This document shows, in pieces, positions 50,881-58,840 of a stretch of DNA of 64,000 nucleotides. Numbering within the stretch: the first letter of the stretch is position 1; each line of letters begins with the position of its first letter. Made by a program: the position numbers and the translations under genes. The notes under the pieces were generated by a model. That model was not told the DNA's origin. It searched no databases and saw nothing but the letters and a program-made list of their open reading frames with translations. The DNA comes from Streptomyces flavofungini (GTDB lineage: Bacteria; Actinomycetota; Actinomycetes; Streptomycetales; Streptomycetaceae), in NCBI RefSeq assembly GCF_014650815.1, contig NZ_BMVR01000010.1, positions 62,001 through 126,000 on the forward strand. Direction: 5' to 3'.

Positions 50881-52167
50881 TCACGTCGTCGCACGCGGCG
50901 CGTACCAGCCGAAGCGTTCGGTGATCTCCGGGAGCCGGTCGGCGGCCAGCGCGTGCGCGGCGGCGCGCGGTGTCGTGCCGTCCCGCCGAGCCCGCGCGAG
51001 CACCTGCCCGACCAGCGCGCGCATGGCCCGGCGCGTGTGGGCGAAGGCCTCGTCGGCCAGGGCGGCCCCGTCGGACGTACCGGATGAGGTGCCGATGTCG
51101 CCGAACAGCGTCCACCACCACCAGGCGTTGGTCGCGGAGTTGACGACGACGTCCGGCAGCACCGTCACGCCACGTGCGGTGAGCAGCCGCTCCGCGTCGG
51201 GGAGGACCGGCATGTTGGCGGCCTCCGCGATCCAACGGGCGCTGATCCGTTCCTGGTTGGTGACGTCGATCGCGTACGACACGGCGGCCGGTACGAGGAC
51301 CTCCGCGTCGGCCGACAGCCAGGCGCCGTCGGGGAGTTCGCGGTCGCCGGGGCGCAGGGCCGCGCGGTCGACGGTGCCGTACGCGTCCCGGGCGGCGAGC
51401 AGTGCCTCCACGTCCAGGCCGTCGGGGTTGGCGACCGTGCCCTTGATGTCGGCCACCGCCACGACCGTGAGCCCCGCCTGCGCGAGGAAACGTGCCGTCG
51501 CGCCGCCCATGGTGCCGAGCCCCTGCACGGCCACGCGGGCGTGCGCGGGCGGCACGCCCGCCGCGTCGAGCGCGGTCAGCACGGACTCGGCGACACCGCA
51601 GCCCCCGACCAGCGCGTCCAGGCCGACCCCGTCGACCGCGACGGCGAACGCGTCCGCGAGCCGTCGCCGCGCCGCCGCCTCGTCGTCCAGGAGCGGGTAG
51701 ACGGCCTGCACGCAGGACGTCAGACCGGCCTCGGCGGCGGCCCGGTCGACGAGGTCCTGGGTCAGGCCCAGGTCCTCGCCGGTGGTCCAGAAGTCCGCGA
51801 TGCAGGGGCGCATCGCCCGCAGATAGCGCACCAGGACGTCGTAGGCCGCCGGGTCCCGCGGGTCGCAGTCGATGCCGCCCTTGGCGCCGCCGAGCGGGAT
51901 GTAGCGCGCCCGGGGGTCGTAGTGGAGGGCCTCCTTCATCGTCATCCCGCGTGCGAGCCCGGCCACCTCCGCCTGCGTGCAGCCCGGCCGCATCCGCAGG
52001 CCCCCGCTGCACACTCCGCGCACCAGCCGGTCGACCACCAGGAAGCCGCGACGACCGGTGACGTGATCGGTCCAGGTCAGGGACAGGTAGGGCGGGGAGG
52101 GCGGGGATGGCAGGGATGGCGGAGGCGGCGGGGGCACGGACGGCTGGGGTGCGGCGGGGACGGGCAT
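50881..52167 (-). CDS. Glu/Leu/Phe/Val dehydrogenase family protein
   Basis: NAD(P)-dependent oxidative deaminase of an amino acid. The 428-aa protein starts with a Pro-rich stretch (residues 4-27), then the ELFV core: PLGGAKGGIDCDP (about 93-105, with the catalytic lysine), GEDLGLTQ, and the Rossmann motif VQGLGTMGGATARFLAQAG (about 221-239), VNSATNAWWWW. It lacks the long hexameric NAD-GDH extensions, so the substrate cannot be set. AGGAG lies eight bases before the ATG at 52167. A 36-bp palindrome lies upstream. Confidence 0.88.
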   Translation of the reverse strand: MPVPAAPQPSVPPPPPPSLPSPPSPPYLSLTWTDHVTGRRGFLVVDRLVRGVCSGGLRMRPGCTQAEVAGLARGMTMKEALHYDPRARYIPLGGAKGGIDCDPRDPAAYDVLVRYLRAMRPCIADFWTTGEDLGLTQDLVDRAAAEAGLTSCVQAVYPLLDDEAAARRRLADAFAVAVDGVGLDALVGGCGVAESVLTALDAAGVPPAHARVAVQGLGTMGGATARFLAQAGLTVVAVADIKGTVANPDGLDVEALLAARDAYGTVDRAALRPGDRELPDGAWLSADAEVLVPAAVSYAIDVTNQERISARWIAEAANMPVLPDAERLLTARGVTVLPDVVVNSATNAWWWWTLFGDIGTSSGTSDGAALADEAFAHTRRAMRALVGQVLARARRDGTTPRAAAHALAADRLPEITERFGWYAPRATT

Positions 52168-52198
52168 GGGGCTGCTCCTGCGGTCTGCCGATCGTTGG

Positions 52199-52234
52199 CT
52201 CCTGGCTACTGACCGATCAGTCAGCAGCCAGGAG
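52199..52234. promoter_or_regulatory. 36-bp near-perfect palindrome with TetR-type core
   Basis: Sixteen of eighteen base pairs match in the inverted repeat 52199-52216/52217-52234. The core TGACCGATCAGTCA (52210-52223) looks like a TetR-family operator and the outer arms are CTCCTGGCT/AGCCAGGAG. It is 32 bp upstream of the amino-acid dehydrogenase ATG and 29 bp downstream of the AhpD-like gene, so it could be an operator, a terminator, or both. Confidence 0.6.
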
Positions 52235-52262
52235 TACACCACGGGCCCCGCCGCCGGGAGGC

Positions 52263-52841
52263 CTACGCCGCGGGACGCGACCTCCCCGCGGGCGCGTCCC
52301 GCAGGTCGCAGGACTCCTTGAAGCCCTGACTGGTCAGCCCCATCGCCGAGTTGAACCGCGAGCGCATGTTCTCGACGGCCACCATCATGGTCAGCTCCAC
52401 GAACGCGGCCTCGCCGAGCCGTCCGAGCAGCCGGGCGGCCAGTTCGTCGTCGACCTCCGGCGGATTCGCGGTCATCTCCTCCGCGTACGCCATCACGTCC
52501 CGCTCCAGCGGCGTGTAGACATCGCTCTCGCGCCACCGCGGTACGTCGTGCAGCTTGCGCGGGTCCATGCCACGCCGGTTGCCCTCCCAGTGGCCGAAGT
52601 CCATGCACCAGGCACAGCCGATCGCCGCTGCCGACGTCATCTCGGCCAGCATCTTCAGGTCCCCGTCGAGCGCGCGGAACTTGGCGACGGACTGCTCGAA
52701 GCGCAGGTAGGACCAGAGCACGCGGCCGTTGTGTGCCATCGCCTTCCCCGGGTCGAGGACCTTGCCGTAGGCGCGCCTGGAGTACCACTCCATGGCGCGC
52801 AGCAACAGGGTGCGGGGCGGGGTGAGCGAAATGCGGGCCAT
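52263..52841 (-). CDS. Carboxymuconolactone decarboxylase / AhpD-like protein
   Basis: Small helical AhpD-superfamily protein of 192 aa, probably a thiol-disulfide peroxidase reductase or related activity. The active-site pair C76 and C79 lies in GCAWCMDFGH with H84 in place. The N-terminus (ISLTPPRTLLLRAMEWYSRRAYGKV) and RALDGDLKMLAEM resemble YnjA/AhpD-like carboxymuconolactone decarboxylases of Streptomyces. GGGAGG precedes the ATG at 52841. It is divergent from the MBL-fold gene with 188 bp between. Confidence 0.88.
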   Translation of the reverse strand: MARISLTPPRTLLLRAMEWYSRRAYGKVLDPGKAMAHNGRVLWSYLRFEQSVAKFRALDGDLKMLAEMTSAAAIGCAWCMDFGHWEGNRRGMDPRKLHDVPRWRESDVYTPLERDVMAYAEEMTANPPEVDDELAARLLGRLGEAAFVELTMMVAVENMRSRFNSAMGLTSQGFKESCDLRDAPAGRSRPAA

Positions 52842-53029
52842 GGGGGCCACCTCCCGGTCGTGCGCGGCGTGGTTTCGCCGTCTCGTGGAGGAGACGGAAC
52901 GAGGGAGCGCGGATGTGACATCGGGGCCGGACGCGGGCGGGCGGGCCCTGGGGCCGGGCCCCGGCGGCCGCTGTCGGAGGTGGCGCACATAATGGGGGGA
53001 GCCTGAGCAATCCTGTTTCTGGAGGTGCC

Positions 53030-54223
53030 GTGTCCCGGTTCTCGAGCCCCCGGCTCCGTTCGCTGCGGCCGGCCGCCTTCGGCGCGGATCCCGCGGGGGA
53101 GCGGCTTGCGCGCATCCAGAGATCGCCGCACTACGCGAACGGCTCGTTCCAGAACCCGCTGGGCGCCCGGACCAGGCCGTCCGGATCCGCCCTGGAGTTC
53201 GCGAAGATCTACTTTCGCAAGGAGGAGCGGGTCCGCCGCACCCCCTCCGCCCCGATCCCGGTGCACGCGACGACCCTCGCCGACCTCGCCAGGCCCCCGG
53301 CGAGCGGCCTGCGGCTCACCTGGATGGGGCACTCCAGCGTCCTCGCCGAGATCGACGGCCGCCGGGTGCTCTTCGACCCCGTGTGGGGCGACAGGTGCTC
53401 GCCGTTCGCCTTCGCCGGGCCGAAGCGGCTGCACCCGGTGCCGGTGCCCCTGGCCGCGCTCGGCCCCGTCGACGCGGTCGTGATCTCCCACGACCACTAC
53501 GACCACCTGGACATGCCCAGCATCCGGGCCCTCGCCGGTACGGACACGGTGTTCGCGGTGCCGCTCGGCGTCGGCGCCCACCTGGAGCGCTGGGGCGTGC
53601 CCGCGGACCGGCTGCGCGAGCTGGACTGGCACGAGTCCACGGACATCGCGGGCCTGACCCTGACGGCGACACCCGCCCGGCACTTCTGCGGGCGCGGCCT
53701 GCGCAACCAGCAGCACACGCTGTGGGCGTCCTGGGCCGTGCGCGGCCCCGAGCACCGCGTCTTCCACAGCGGCGACACCGGCTACTTCCCCGGCTTCAAG
53801 GAGATCGGCGCCCTGCACGGCCCGTTCGACGCCACGATGATCCAGATCGGTGCCTATGCGGAGTTCTGGCCCGACATCCACATGAGGCCCGAGGAAGGCG
53901 TACGCGCCCACCTGGACCTTCAGGGCGGCAAGCCGCACGGCGTACTCCTGCCGATCCACTGGGGCACGTTCAACCTCGCGCCGCACCCGTGGTCGGAGCC
54001 CGGCGAGAACACGCTCGCCGCCGCCCGCGACGAGGACACCGCGGTCGCCCTGCCGATCCCCGGCGAGCCCTTCGAGCCGTCGTCCGACGCCCTGCCCGAG
54101 GCCCCGTGGTGGCGTGCGATCGCGCGGGCGCCGCAGGACGCCGCGGCGGGCAGTCCGGGGACGTGCGGGCGGAAGAAGCCGACGCCGAGCGCACCGGGGC
54201 ACGAGGTCGCGGAAGTCGGCTGA
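53030..54223 (+). CDS. MBL-fold metal-dependent hydrolase (NAPE-PLD-like)
   Basis: Metallo-beta-lactamase-fold hydrolase of 397 residues. The metal motif SHDHYDHLD (HxHxDH, about 149-157) is followed by HFCGRGLRNQQHTLWAS (third His), HSGDTGYF (bridging Asp) and PIHWGTFNL (last His), the order found in NAPE-PLD and UlaG-like phosphodiesterases. No signal peptide. The GTG at 53030 has GGAGG four bases before it, a short spacing. The C-terminal 60 residues are Pro/Ala-rich. Substrate unknown; phospholipid-type phosphodiesters are possible by family. Confidence 0.88.
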   Translation: MSRFSSPRLRSLRPAAFGADPAGERLARIQRSPHYANGSFQNPLGARTRPSGSALEFAKIYFRKEERVRRTPSAPIPVHATTLADLARPPASGLRLTWMGHSSVLAEIDGRRVLFDPVWGDRCSPFAFAGPKRLHPVPVPLAALGPVDAVVISHDHYDHLDMPSIRALAGTDTVFAVPLGVGAHLERWGVPADRLRELDWHESTDIAGLTLTATPARHFCGRGLRNQQHTLWASWAVRGPEHRVFHSGDTGYFPGFKEIGALHGPFDATMIQIGAYAEFWPDIHMRPEEGVRAHLDLQGGKPHGVLLPIHWGTFNLAPHPWSEPGENTLAAARDEDTAVALPIPGEPFEPSSDALPEAPWWRAIARAPQDAAAGSPGTCGRKKPTPSAPGHEVAEVG

Positions 54224-54532
54224 CCGGAGGGGCCTTGGGGCCGGTCGGCCCGTCCGCCGACCTGACCTGCCCCGGAGTGAACATTCGTAGCGTTCCTCGC
54301 GCACCCGTACGAGCGTTTTCGCGCAGTCGTGCGACGCGTCATACCAGAGCGGGATCCCTGCCGCCGGAGTTTGTCAACTGCCCACCGCACTTGATGCGGT
54401 GACGACTACCGTGTGTGGCCGTCGGGCGACGCAGGGATCACATCACGGCCTGCCGGCCGGCATCGCGATGCCATCGACGAGATGCCGCGGCGGACCGCCG
54501 CGGCGTCCCGTCCGCACGTACCGAGGACGCAG
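54224..54532 (+). promoter_or_regulatory. Upstream region of the conservon operon
   Basis: This 309-bp gap has no credible gene on either strand. It includes GAACATTCGTAGCGTTC near 54288-54304 (GAAC/GTTC inverted ends), TTGTCA near 54372 as a possible -35, and a small CCGCA/TGCGG inverted repeat near 54385. The promoter of cvnA is probably here but I could not fix a matching -10. Confidence 0.4.
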
Positions 54533-56659
54533 ATGTCTCACCTTCGCGCACCGGCAGCACGCGCAGACCGCCGGGAGAGCGGCCGGCACGGCAGGTCAGG
54601 GGGCCGCGCCGCGCCACCGCTGCCCGAGGCGCGCATACGACCCCAGCTCCTGCGCATCGCCGTGCTGCCCGCCGTCGCGGTCGGCCTGTGCGGCAGCGCC
54701 GCCGTGCTGTACCTGATCCGGGACGCCGGGGCCCGGCCCCGACCACCCCTGCTCGCCGTGCTCGGCGCGGCCGCCGTGCTCGGCCTCGCCTGCGTCGTGA
54801 TCGCCGCGGTGGCCGCCGAGCGGACCTCCAGGGCCGTGCGCGACCGCGTCGGCGCGCTGCGCCGCGCCAGTGTGCGCGGCCAGGCCGACCTGCGCGAACT
54901 CGTCGAGCAACTGCGCCGCGGCGAGGCACCGGCCGAGCCCGGGCAGCAGCCCGCGCGGCCCGTGGCCACCGGGGACGAGTTCGGCCCGCTCGCCGAGGAG
55001 CTGTCCCGGGCGCACGACGGCGCCGTCACCGCCGTCGTGCAGGCATCCCGGCTCTCCAGCCAGGCGGGCAGCGAGCAGAAGGTCGAGGTCTTCGTGAACC
55101 TCGCCCGGCGGCTGCAGTCCCTCGTGCACCGCGAGATCTCACTCCTGGACGACCTGGAGAACACCGTCGAGGACCCCGAACTCCTCAAGGGCCTCTTCCA
55201 CATCGACCACCTGGCCACCCGCATCCGACGGCACGCCGAGAACCTGGCCGTGCTCGGCGGCGCCATGTCCCGGCGCCAGTGGAGCAGGCCGGTGACCATG
55301 ACGGAGGTGCTGCGCTCCTCGATCGCCGAGGTCGAGCAGTACTCCCGGGTCAAACTGGTGCCGCCGATCGACGGCACCCTGCGCGGGCACGCCGTCGCCG
55401 ACGTCATCCACCTGCTCGCGGAACTCGTGGAGAACGCCACCGTGTTCTCCGCCCCGCACACCCAAGTCCTGCTGCGCGCCAACCTCGTGACCGCCGGGCT
55501 CGCCATCGAGGTCGAGGACCGCGGCCTCGGCATGCCGCTCGCCGAGCAGGTCCGGATGAACCAACTGCTCGCCGACCCCGACCAGGTCAACGTCGCCAGC
55601 CTGCTCCAGGACGGGCGCATCGGGCTCTTCGTGGTCGCCGCGCTCGCCCGCAGGCACGGCATCGCCGTACGCCTCCAGACCAACATCTACGGCGGGGTGC
55701 AGGCCGTCCTGATCGTGCCGCAGGGGCTGCTCGGCGCCGAGCAGGACGACGCGCCGTCGGCTGCCCGGGGCGGCGGGGGCGCGGGCGGCGGTCGGACCGA
55801 CGGGAACGTCGCCGTGGGTGGGGACATCGGCGGGGGCGCGAGCGGTGGCGGGGGTGCGGGCGGTGGCGTGAGCGGCCTGGTGCCCGGGCCGCGGCAGGCT
55901 GCCTCCGCCTACCCGGGCTCGACCCCGGCGCGAGCAACCGCCCAGGCCCCCGCATCGGTCACGGACCCGACCCCGGCCCCCTCGCCCGCCTCGGCCCACC
56001 CCGCGCCCACCACCCCCCAGCCCCGCCACTCCGCCCAGAGCCCCACCCCGCAGGCACACCCGCAGGCCCACCCGTACGCGTACCAAGAACCCCACACCCC
56101 CCAGGAATCCCTCACACCCCACACCCCGCACGACCCCTTCGCCCGCCAGGACCCCGGCACCCCCCGCGCGCCCCACACCCCTCGGCACGGGAACCAGGGA
56201 GCCACCGGTCTCACCGGCCCCATGGGCACCACCCAGCCCGCCCCGCTGCCCGTCCGGGCCCCCCGCGGCGACCGGCCCACCCCCGCCGAGGCCGTACCGG
56301 GCATCCGCCCCGAGGACCGGCAGAGCGCCATCGAGCACACCGCCACCCCGCCGCTGCCCCGCAACGGCGCCGTGCGCGGCCGGGTCGGCAGACCGCAGTT
56401 GCCCAAGCGCCGCGCCCAGGAACACCTGGCACCCCAGTTGCGCGACGCCCGGGCTCCGCGCGAGGACGACGAACACGTCGGCCACGACCCCGGTCTGATG
56501 GCCGCCTTCCAGCGCGGCATCGGCCTCGCCCAGGCCGCCGAGGCCCGTGACGTCTCCCCGGACGGCGCGGTCGGCGCGGCCCGGACCAACCCGGGGCCCG
56601 GCCCCACCGTGACCGTCGACCGAGGCGACCGGGCAGGCCGTGCCGACCAGGGCGGCTGA
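54533..56659 (+). CDS. cvnA: Conservon CvnA: membrane sensor-histidine-kinase-like ATPase
   Basis: Nitrate/sulfonate-sensor-like membrane protein that scaffolds the conservon complex. Of 708 residues, about 40-62 and 72-96 are hydrophobic; the following region is helical with VNLARRLQSLVHREISLLDDLE, then a HATPase_c domain (N-box ELVENATVFS near 298, EDRGLGM near 327, GRIGLFVVAALARRHG). The H-box motif of true kinases reads LVHREISLLDDLE, as in other conservon CvnA proteins. The C-terminal half (about 410-640) is low-complexity Gly then Pro/His/Thr/Ala-rich. The start at 54533 has GAGGA upstream. Confidence 0.9.
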   Translation: MSHLRAPAARADRRESGRHGRSGGRAAPPLPEARIRPQLLRIAVLPAVAVGLCGSAAVLYLIRDAGARPRPPLLAVLGAAAVLGLACVVIAAVAAERTSRAVRDRVGALRRASVRGQADLRELVEQLRRGEAPAEPGQQPARPVATGDEFGPLAEELSRAHDGAVTAVVQASRLSSQAGSEQKVEVFVNLARRLQSLVHREISLLDDLENTVEDPELLKGLFHIDHLATRIRRHAENLAVLGGAMSRRQWSRPVTMTEVLRSSIAEVEQYSRVKLVPPIDGTLRGHAVADVIHLLAELVENATVFSAPHTQVLLRANLVTAGLAIEVEDRGLGMPLAEQVRMNQLLADPDQVNVASLLQDGRIGLFVVAALARRHGIAVRLQTNIYGGVQAVLIVPQGLLGAEQDDAPSAARGGGGAGGGRTDGNVAVGGDIGGGASGGGGAGGGVSGLVPGPRQAASAYPGSTPARATAQAPASVTDPTPAPSPASAHPAPTTPQPRHSAQSPTPQAHPQAHPYAYQEPHTPQESLTPHTPHDPFARQDPGTPRAPHTPRHGNQGATGLTGPMGTTQPAPLPVRAPRGDRPTPAEAVPGIRPEDRQSAIEHTATPPLPRNGAVRGRVGRPQLPKRRAQEHLAPQLRDARAPREDDEHVGHDPGLMAAFQRGIGLAQAAEARDVSPDGAVGAARTNPGPGPTVTVDRGDRAGRADQGG

Positions 56660-56823
56660 CCGCGCCGGGCGCACCGCCCCCGCCGTCCGCGCTGTCCGCA
56701 CCGGACACGCCGGGCTCGCGGGCCGCGCCGATCAGGGTGACCGACCGCACCACCCCCGCCCCGTCTGCCCCGGCAGACCTCGAGAACTTCGAGAACCCCC
56801 GTACTTCAAGGAGTCGATCCACC

Positions 56824-57258
56824 ATGGCGAGCGATGCGCCGACCGGCCAGGTATCCGATCTCGACTGGCTGATGAGCGGCCTCGTGCAGCGGGTGCCGCA
56901 CACCCACAGCGCCGTCCTGCTCTCCTGCGACGGCCTGGTGAAGTCGGTGCACGGCCTCGACCCGGACAGCGCCGACCACATGGCGGCGCTCGCCTCGGGC
57001 CTGTACTCGCTCGGGCGCAGCGCGGGCGTCCGCTTCGGGGACGGCGGGGACGTACGGCAGGTGGTCGTGGAGCTGGACTCCACGCTGCTCTTCGTGTCCA
57101 CGGCGGGCTCGGGGACCTGTCTGGCGGTGCTCGCCGGGCGGGACGCGGACGCGGCGGTGCTCGGCTACGAGATGGCGATGCTCGTGAAGAGCGTGCGCCC
57201 CTACCTGGTCACAGCGCCCCGGCAGCCCGCTGCCGAGCCCGCGTCGATGAGGCACTGA
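56824..57258 (+). CDS. cvnB: Conservon CvnB: roadblock/LC7 protein
   Basis: Small roadblock/LC7-domain protein of 144 residues, thought to act as GTPase-activating or regulatory partner of CvnD. LDWLMSGLVQRVPHTHSAVLLSCDGL (residues about 13-38, read across strand and helix) and YSLGRSAGVRF, then VELDSTLLFVSTAG are the family landmarks. AAGGAG lies about ten bases before the ATG at 56824. The next gene starts two bases after its stop. Confidence 0.92.
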   Translation: MASDAPTGQVSDLDWLMSGLVQRVPHTHSAVLLSCDGLVKSVHGLDPDSADHMAALASGLYSLGRSAGVRFGDGGDVRQVVVELDSTLLFVSTAGSGTCLAVLAGRDADAAVLGYEMAMLVKSVRPYLVTAPRQPAAEPASMRH

Positions 57259-57260
57259 GC

Positions 57261-57632
57261 GTGGGGCCCCCGCACGACGGGCCGTGGCTCGACGACGCCG
57301 CGGGGCGGCTCATCCGCCCCTACACGGTCAGCGGCGGGCGCACCAGACCGACGGCACAGCTCGACCTGCTGTCCCAGGTGCGGACGACCGGCACCGTCCC
57401 GGCCGGCTATCTGGGCCCCGAGCACACCCTCGCGCTCGACCTCTGCGAGGCACCCACTTCGGTCGCGGAGATCGCCGCCCAGCTCAAGCTGCCGGCGGTG
57501 GTGACCAAGGTGATCCTGTCCGATCTCGTCGACTGCGGGGCGATCACCACGAGAGCCCCGGACTTCTACCACAACCCCACTGACCGGTCCCTGTTGGAGG
57601 CAGTGCTCGATGGACTACGACGACAGCTCTGA
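57261..57632 (+). CDS. cvnC: Conservon CvnC: DUF742 protein
   Basis: DUF742 protein of 123 aa, a fixed member of conservons with a winged-helix-like fold. It has RLIRPYTVSGGRTRP (about 16-30) and the C-terminal helix-turn-helix-like EIAAQLKLPAVVTKVILSDLVDCGAI. The GTG at 57261 has GAGG nine bases upstream. Its 3' end overlaps cvnD by 23 bases, so expression is coupled. Confidence 0.92.
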   Translation: MGPPHDGPWLDDAAGRLIRPYTVSGGRTRPTAQLDLLSQVRTTGTVPAGYLGPEHTLALDLCEAPTSVAEIAAQLKLPAVVTKVILSDLVDCGAITTRAPDFYHNPTDRSLLEAVLDGLRRQL

Positions 57633-58209
57633 CGCCTTCCCCACCGCGCTGAAGATCCTCGTCGCGGGCGGGTTCGGGGTCGGCAAGACGACCTTCGTGG
57701 GTGCGGTCAGCGAGATCGCGCCGCTGAGCACCGAGGAGTTGCTCACGACGGTCAGCGAGGGCACCGACGACCTGTCGGGCGTGGAGAACAAGACCACGAC
57801 GACCGTCGCCATGGACTTCGGACGGATCACCCTCGACCCGGCGCACGTGCTCTACCTGTTCGGCACACCGGGCCAGGAGCGGTTCTGGTTCATGTGGGAC
57901 GAGTTGTCCGAGGGGGCGCTCGGCGCGGTCGTCCTCGCGGACACCCGCCGCCTGGAGGACTGCTTCGCCGCCGTCGACTTCTTCGAGCAGCGCGGCATGG
58001 GATTCATCGTCGCCATCAACGAGTTCGACGGCTCCCACCGCTACGAGCCCGAGGAGGTGCGCGCCGCCATCGACCTCGACCCGCAGGTACCGGTCGTCCG
58101 CTGCGACGCCCGCATCTCCAGCTCCGGCATCCAGACGCTCCTGACCCTCGTCCGCCACCTGCTCGCCCACGCACCCGCCTCGTCCACCTTCGGAGCCCGC
58201 ACGACATGA
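57610..58209 (+). CDS. cvnD: Conservon CvnD: small GTP-binding protein
   Basis: Ras-like small GTPase of 199 residues. G1 is GGFGVGKTT (20-28), G2 region TTTTVAMDFGRI, G3 LFGTPGQERFWFMW (about 83-96, with the catalytic Gln), and the G4 position reads AINEFDG in place of NKxD, as in MglA/Cvn-type GTPases. It should cycle between GTP and GDP under CvnB control and be recruited to CvnA at the membrane; these roles are from work on other conservons. Confidence 0.93.
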   Translation: MDYDDSSDAFPTALKILVAGGFGVGKTTFVGAVSEIAPLSTEELLTTVSEGTDDLSGVENKTTTTVAMDFGRITLDPAHVLYLFGTPGQERFWFMWDELSEGALGAVVLADTRRLEDCFAAVDFFEQRGMGFIVAINEFDGSHRYEPEEVRAAIDLDPQVPVVRCDARISSSGIQTLLTLVRHLLAHAPASSTFGARTT

Positions 58210-58225
58210 CCCCTGGAGCACGCCG

Positions 58226-58816
58226 ATGACCTACGAAGCGACCGGCCGGCTGCTGCTGACCCCGGTCGACAAGGACGCGCCGACGCGGGTGCGACGGCTG
58301 CGGGAGCTGGGCCTGGGGGAGCGGTGCGAGCCCGGCCTCGACGCGTTCGCGGACCGGCTCGCGCGGGTCCTGGACGCCCCGTACGCGATGGTCAACTTCA
58401 TCGGCGAGGAACGGCAGTTCTTCGCCGGGCTGCACCTGCCCGAGCCGGCCGAGCCGGGCGCCGACGCGACCGAGCCGCCGACCGGTGCCGTCGGGCGCCA
58501 CATGGGCCGCGAGCGCGGCTACTGCCCGCACGTGGTGGTGCGCGGCCGGGCGCTGGTCCTCGAGGACGTGGGCGACTACCCGCGGTTCGCGGGCAACCCC
58601 GTCGTCGACGAGATCGGCATCCAGTCCTACCTGGGCGCGCCGCTCGCCGACCGGACCGGCCTCGTCCTCGGCACCGTGTGCGCCGCGGACGTGCGACCGC
58701 GGGCGTGGGGGCGCGCCGGGCTCGACACGATCAAGGCGATGGCGGCCGAGCTGGCCGCGCGCATCCAGCGGCGCGAGGACGACGGGTACGACGGGGACAC
58801 AGCCGCGCCCCTGTGA
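58226..58816 (+). CDS. GAF-domain protein downstream of the conservon
   Basis: A 196-residue cytosolic protein with a GAF fold: CEPGLDAFADRLARVLDAPYAMVNFIGEERQFFAGLHLP (read as helix then strand, about 33-72) and SYLGAPLADRTGLVLGTVCAADVRPR (about 130-155). It starts 16 bases after cvnD and is presumably the fifth gene of the operon, in the place where some conservons carry a cytochrome P450. It may sense a ligand or light/redox signal for the GTPase module; no ligand can be assigned. Confidence 0.88.
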   Translation: MTYEATGRLLLTPVDKDAPTRVRRLRELGLGERCEPGLDAFADRLARVLDAPYAMVNFIGEERQFFAGLHLPEPAEPGADATEPPTGAVGRHMGRERGYCPHVVVRGRALVLEDVGDYPRFAGNPVVDEIGIQSYLGAPLADRTGLVLGTVCAADVRPRAWGRAGLDTIKAMAAELAARIQRREDDGYDGDTAAPL

Positions 58817-58840
58817 CCGGGCGGCACGCACGGCCGCGCC

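Noticed and set aside
54284..54304. LexA-type SOS box before the conservon (GAAC...GTTC)
   Set aside because: The spacer between half-sites is nine bases; the actinobacterial SOS box needs four.
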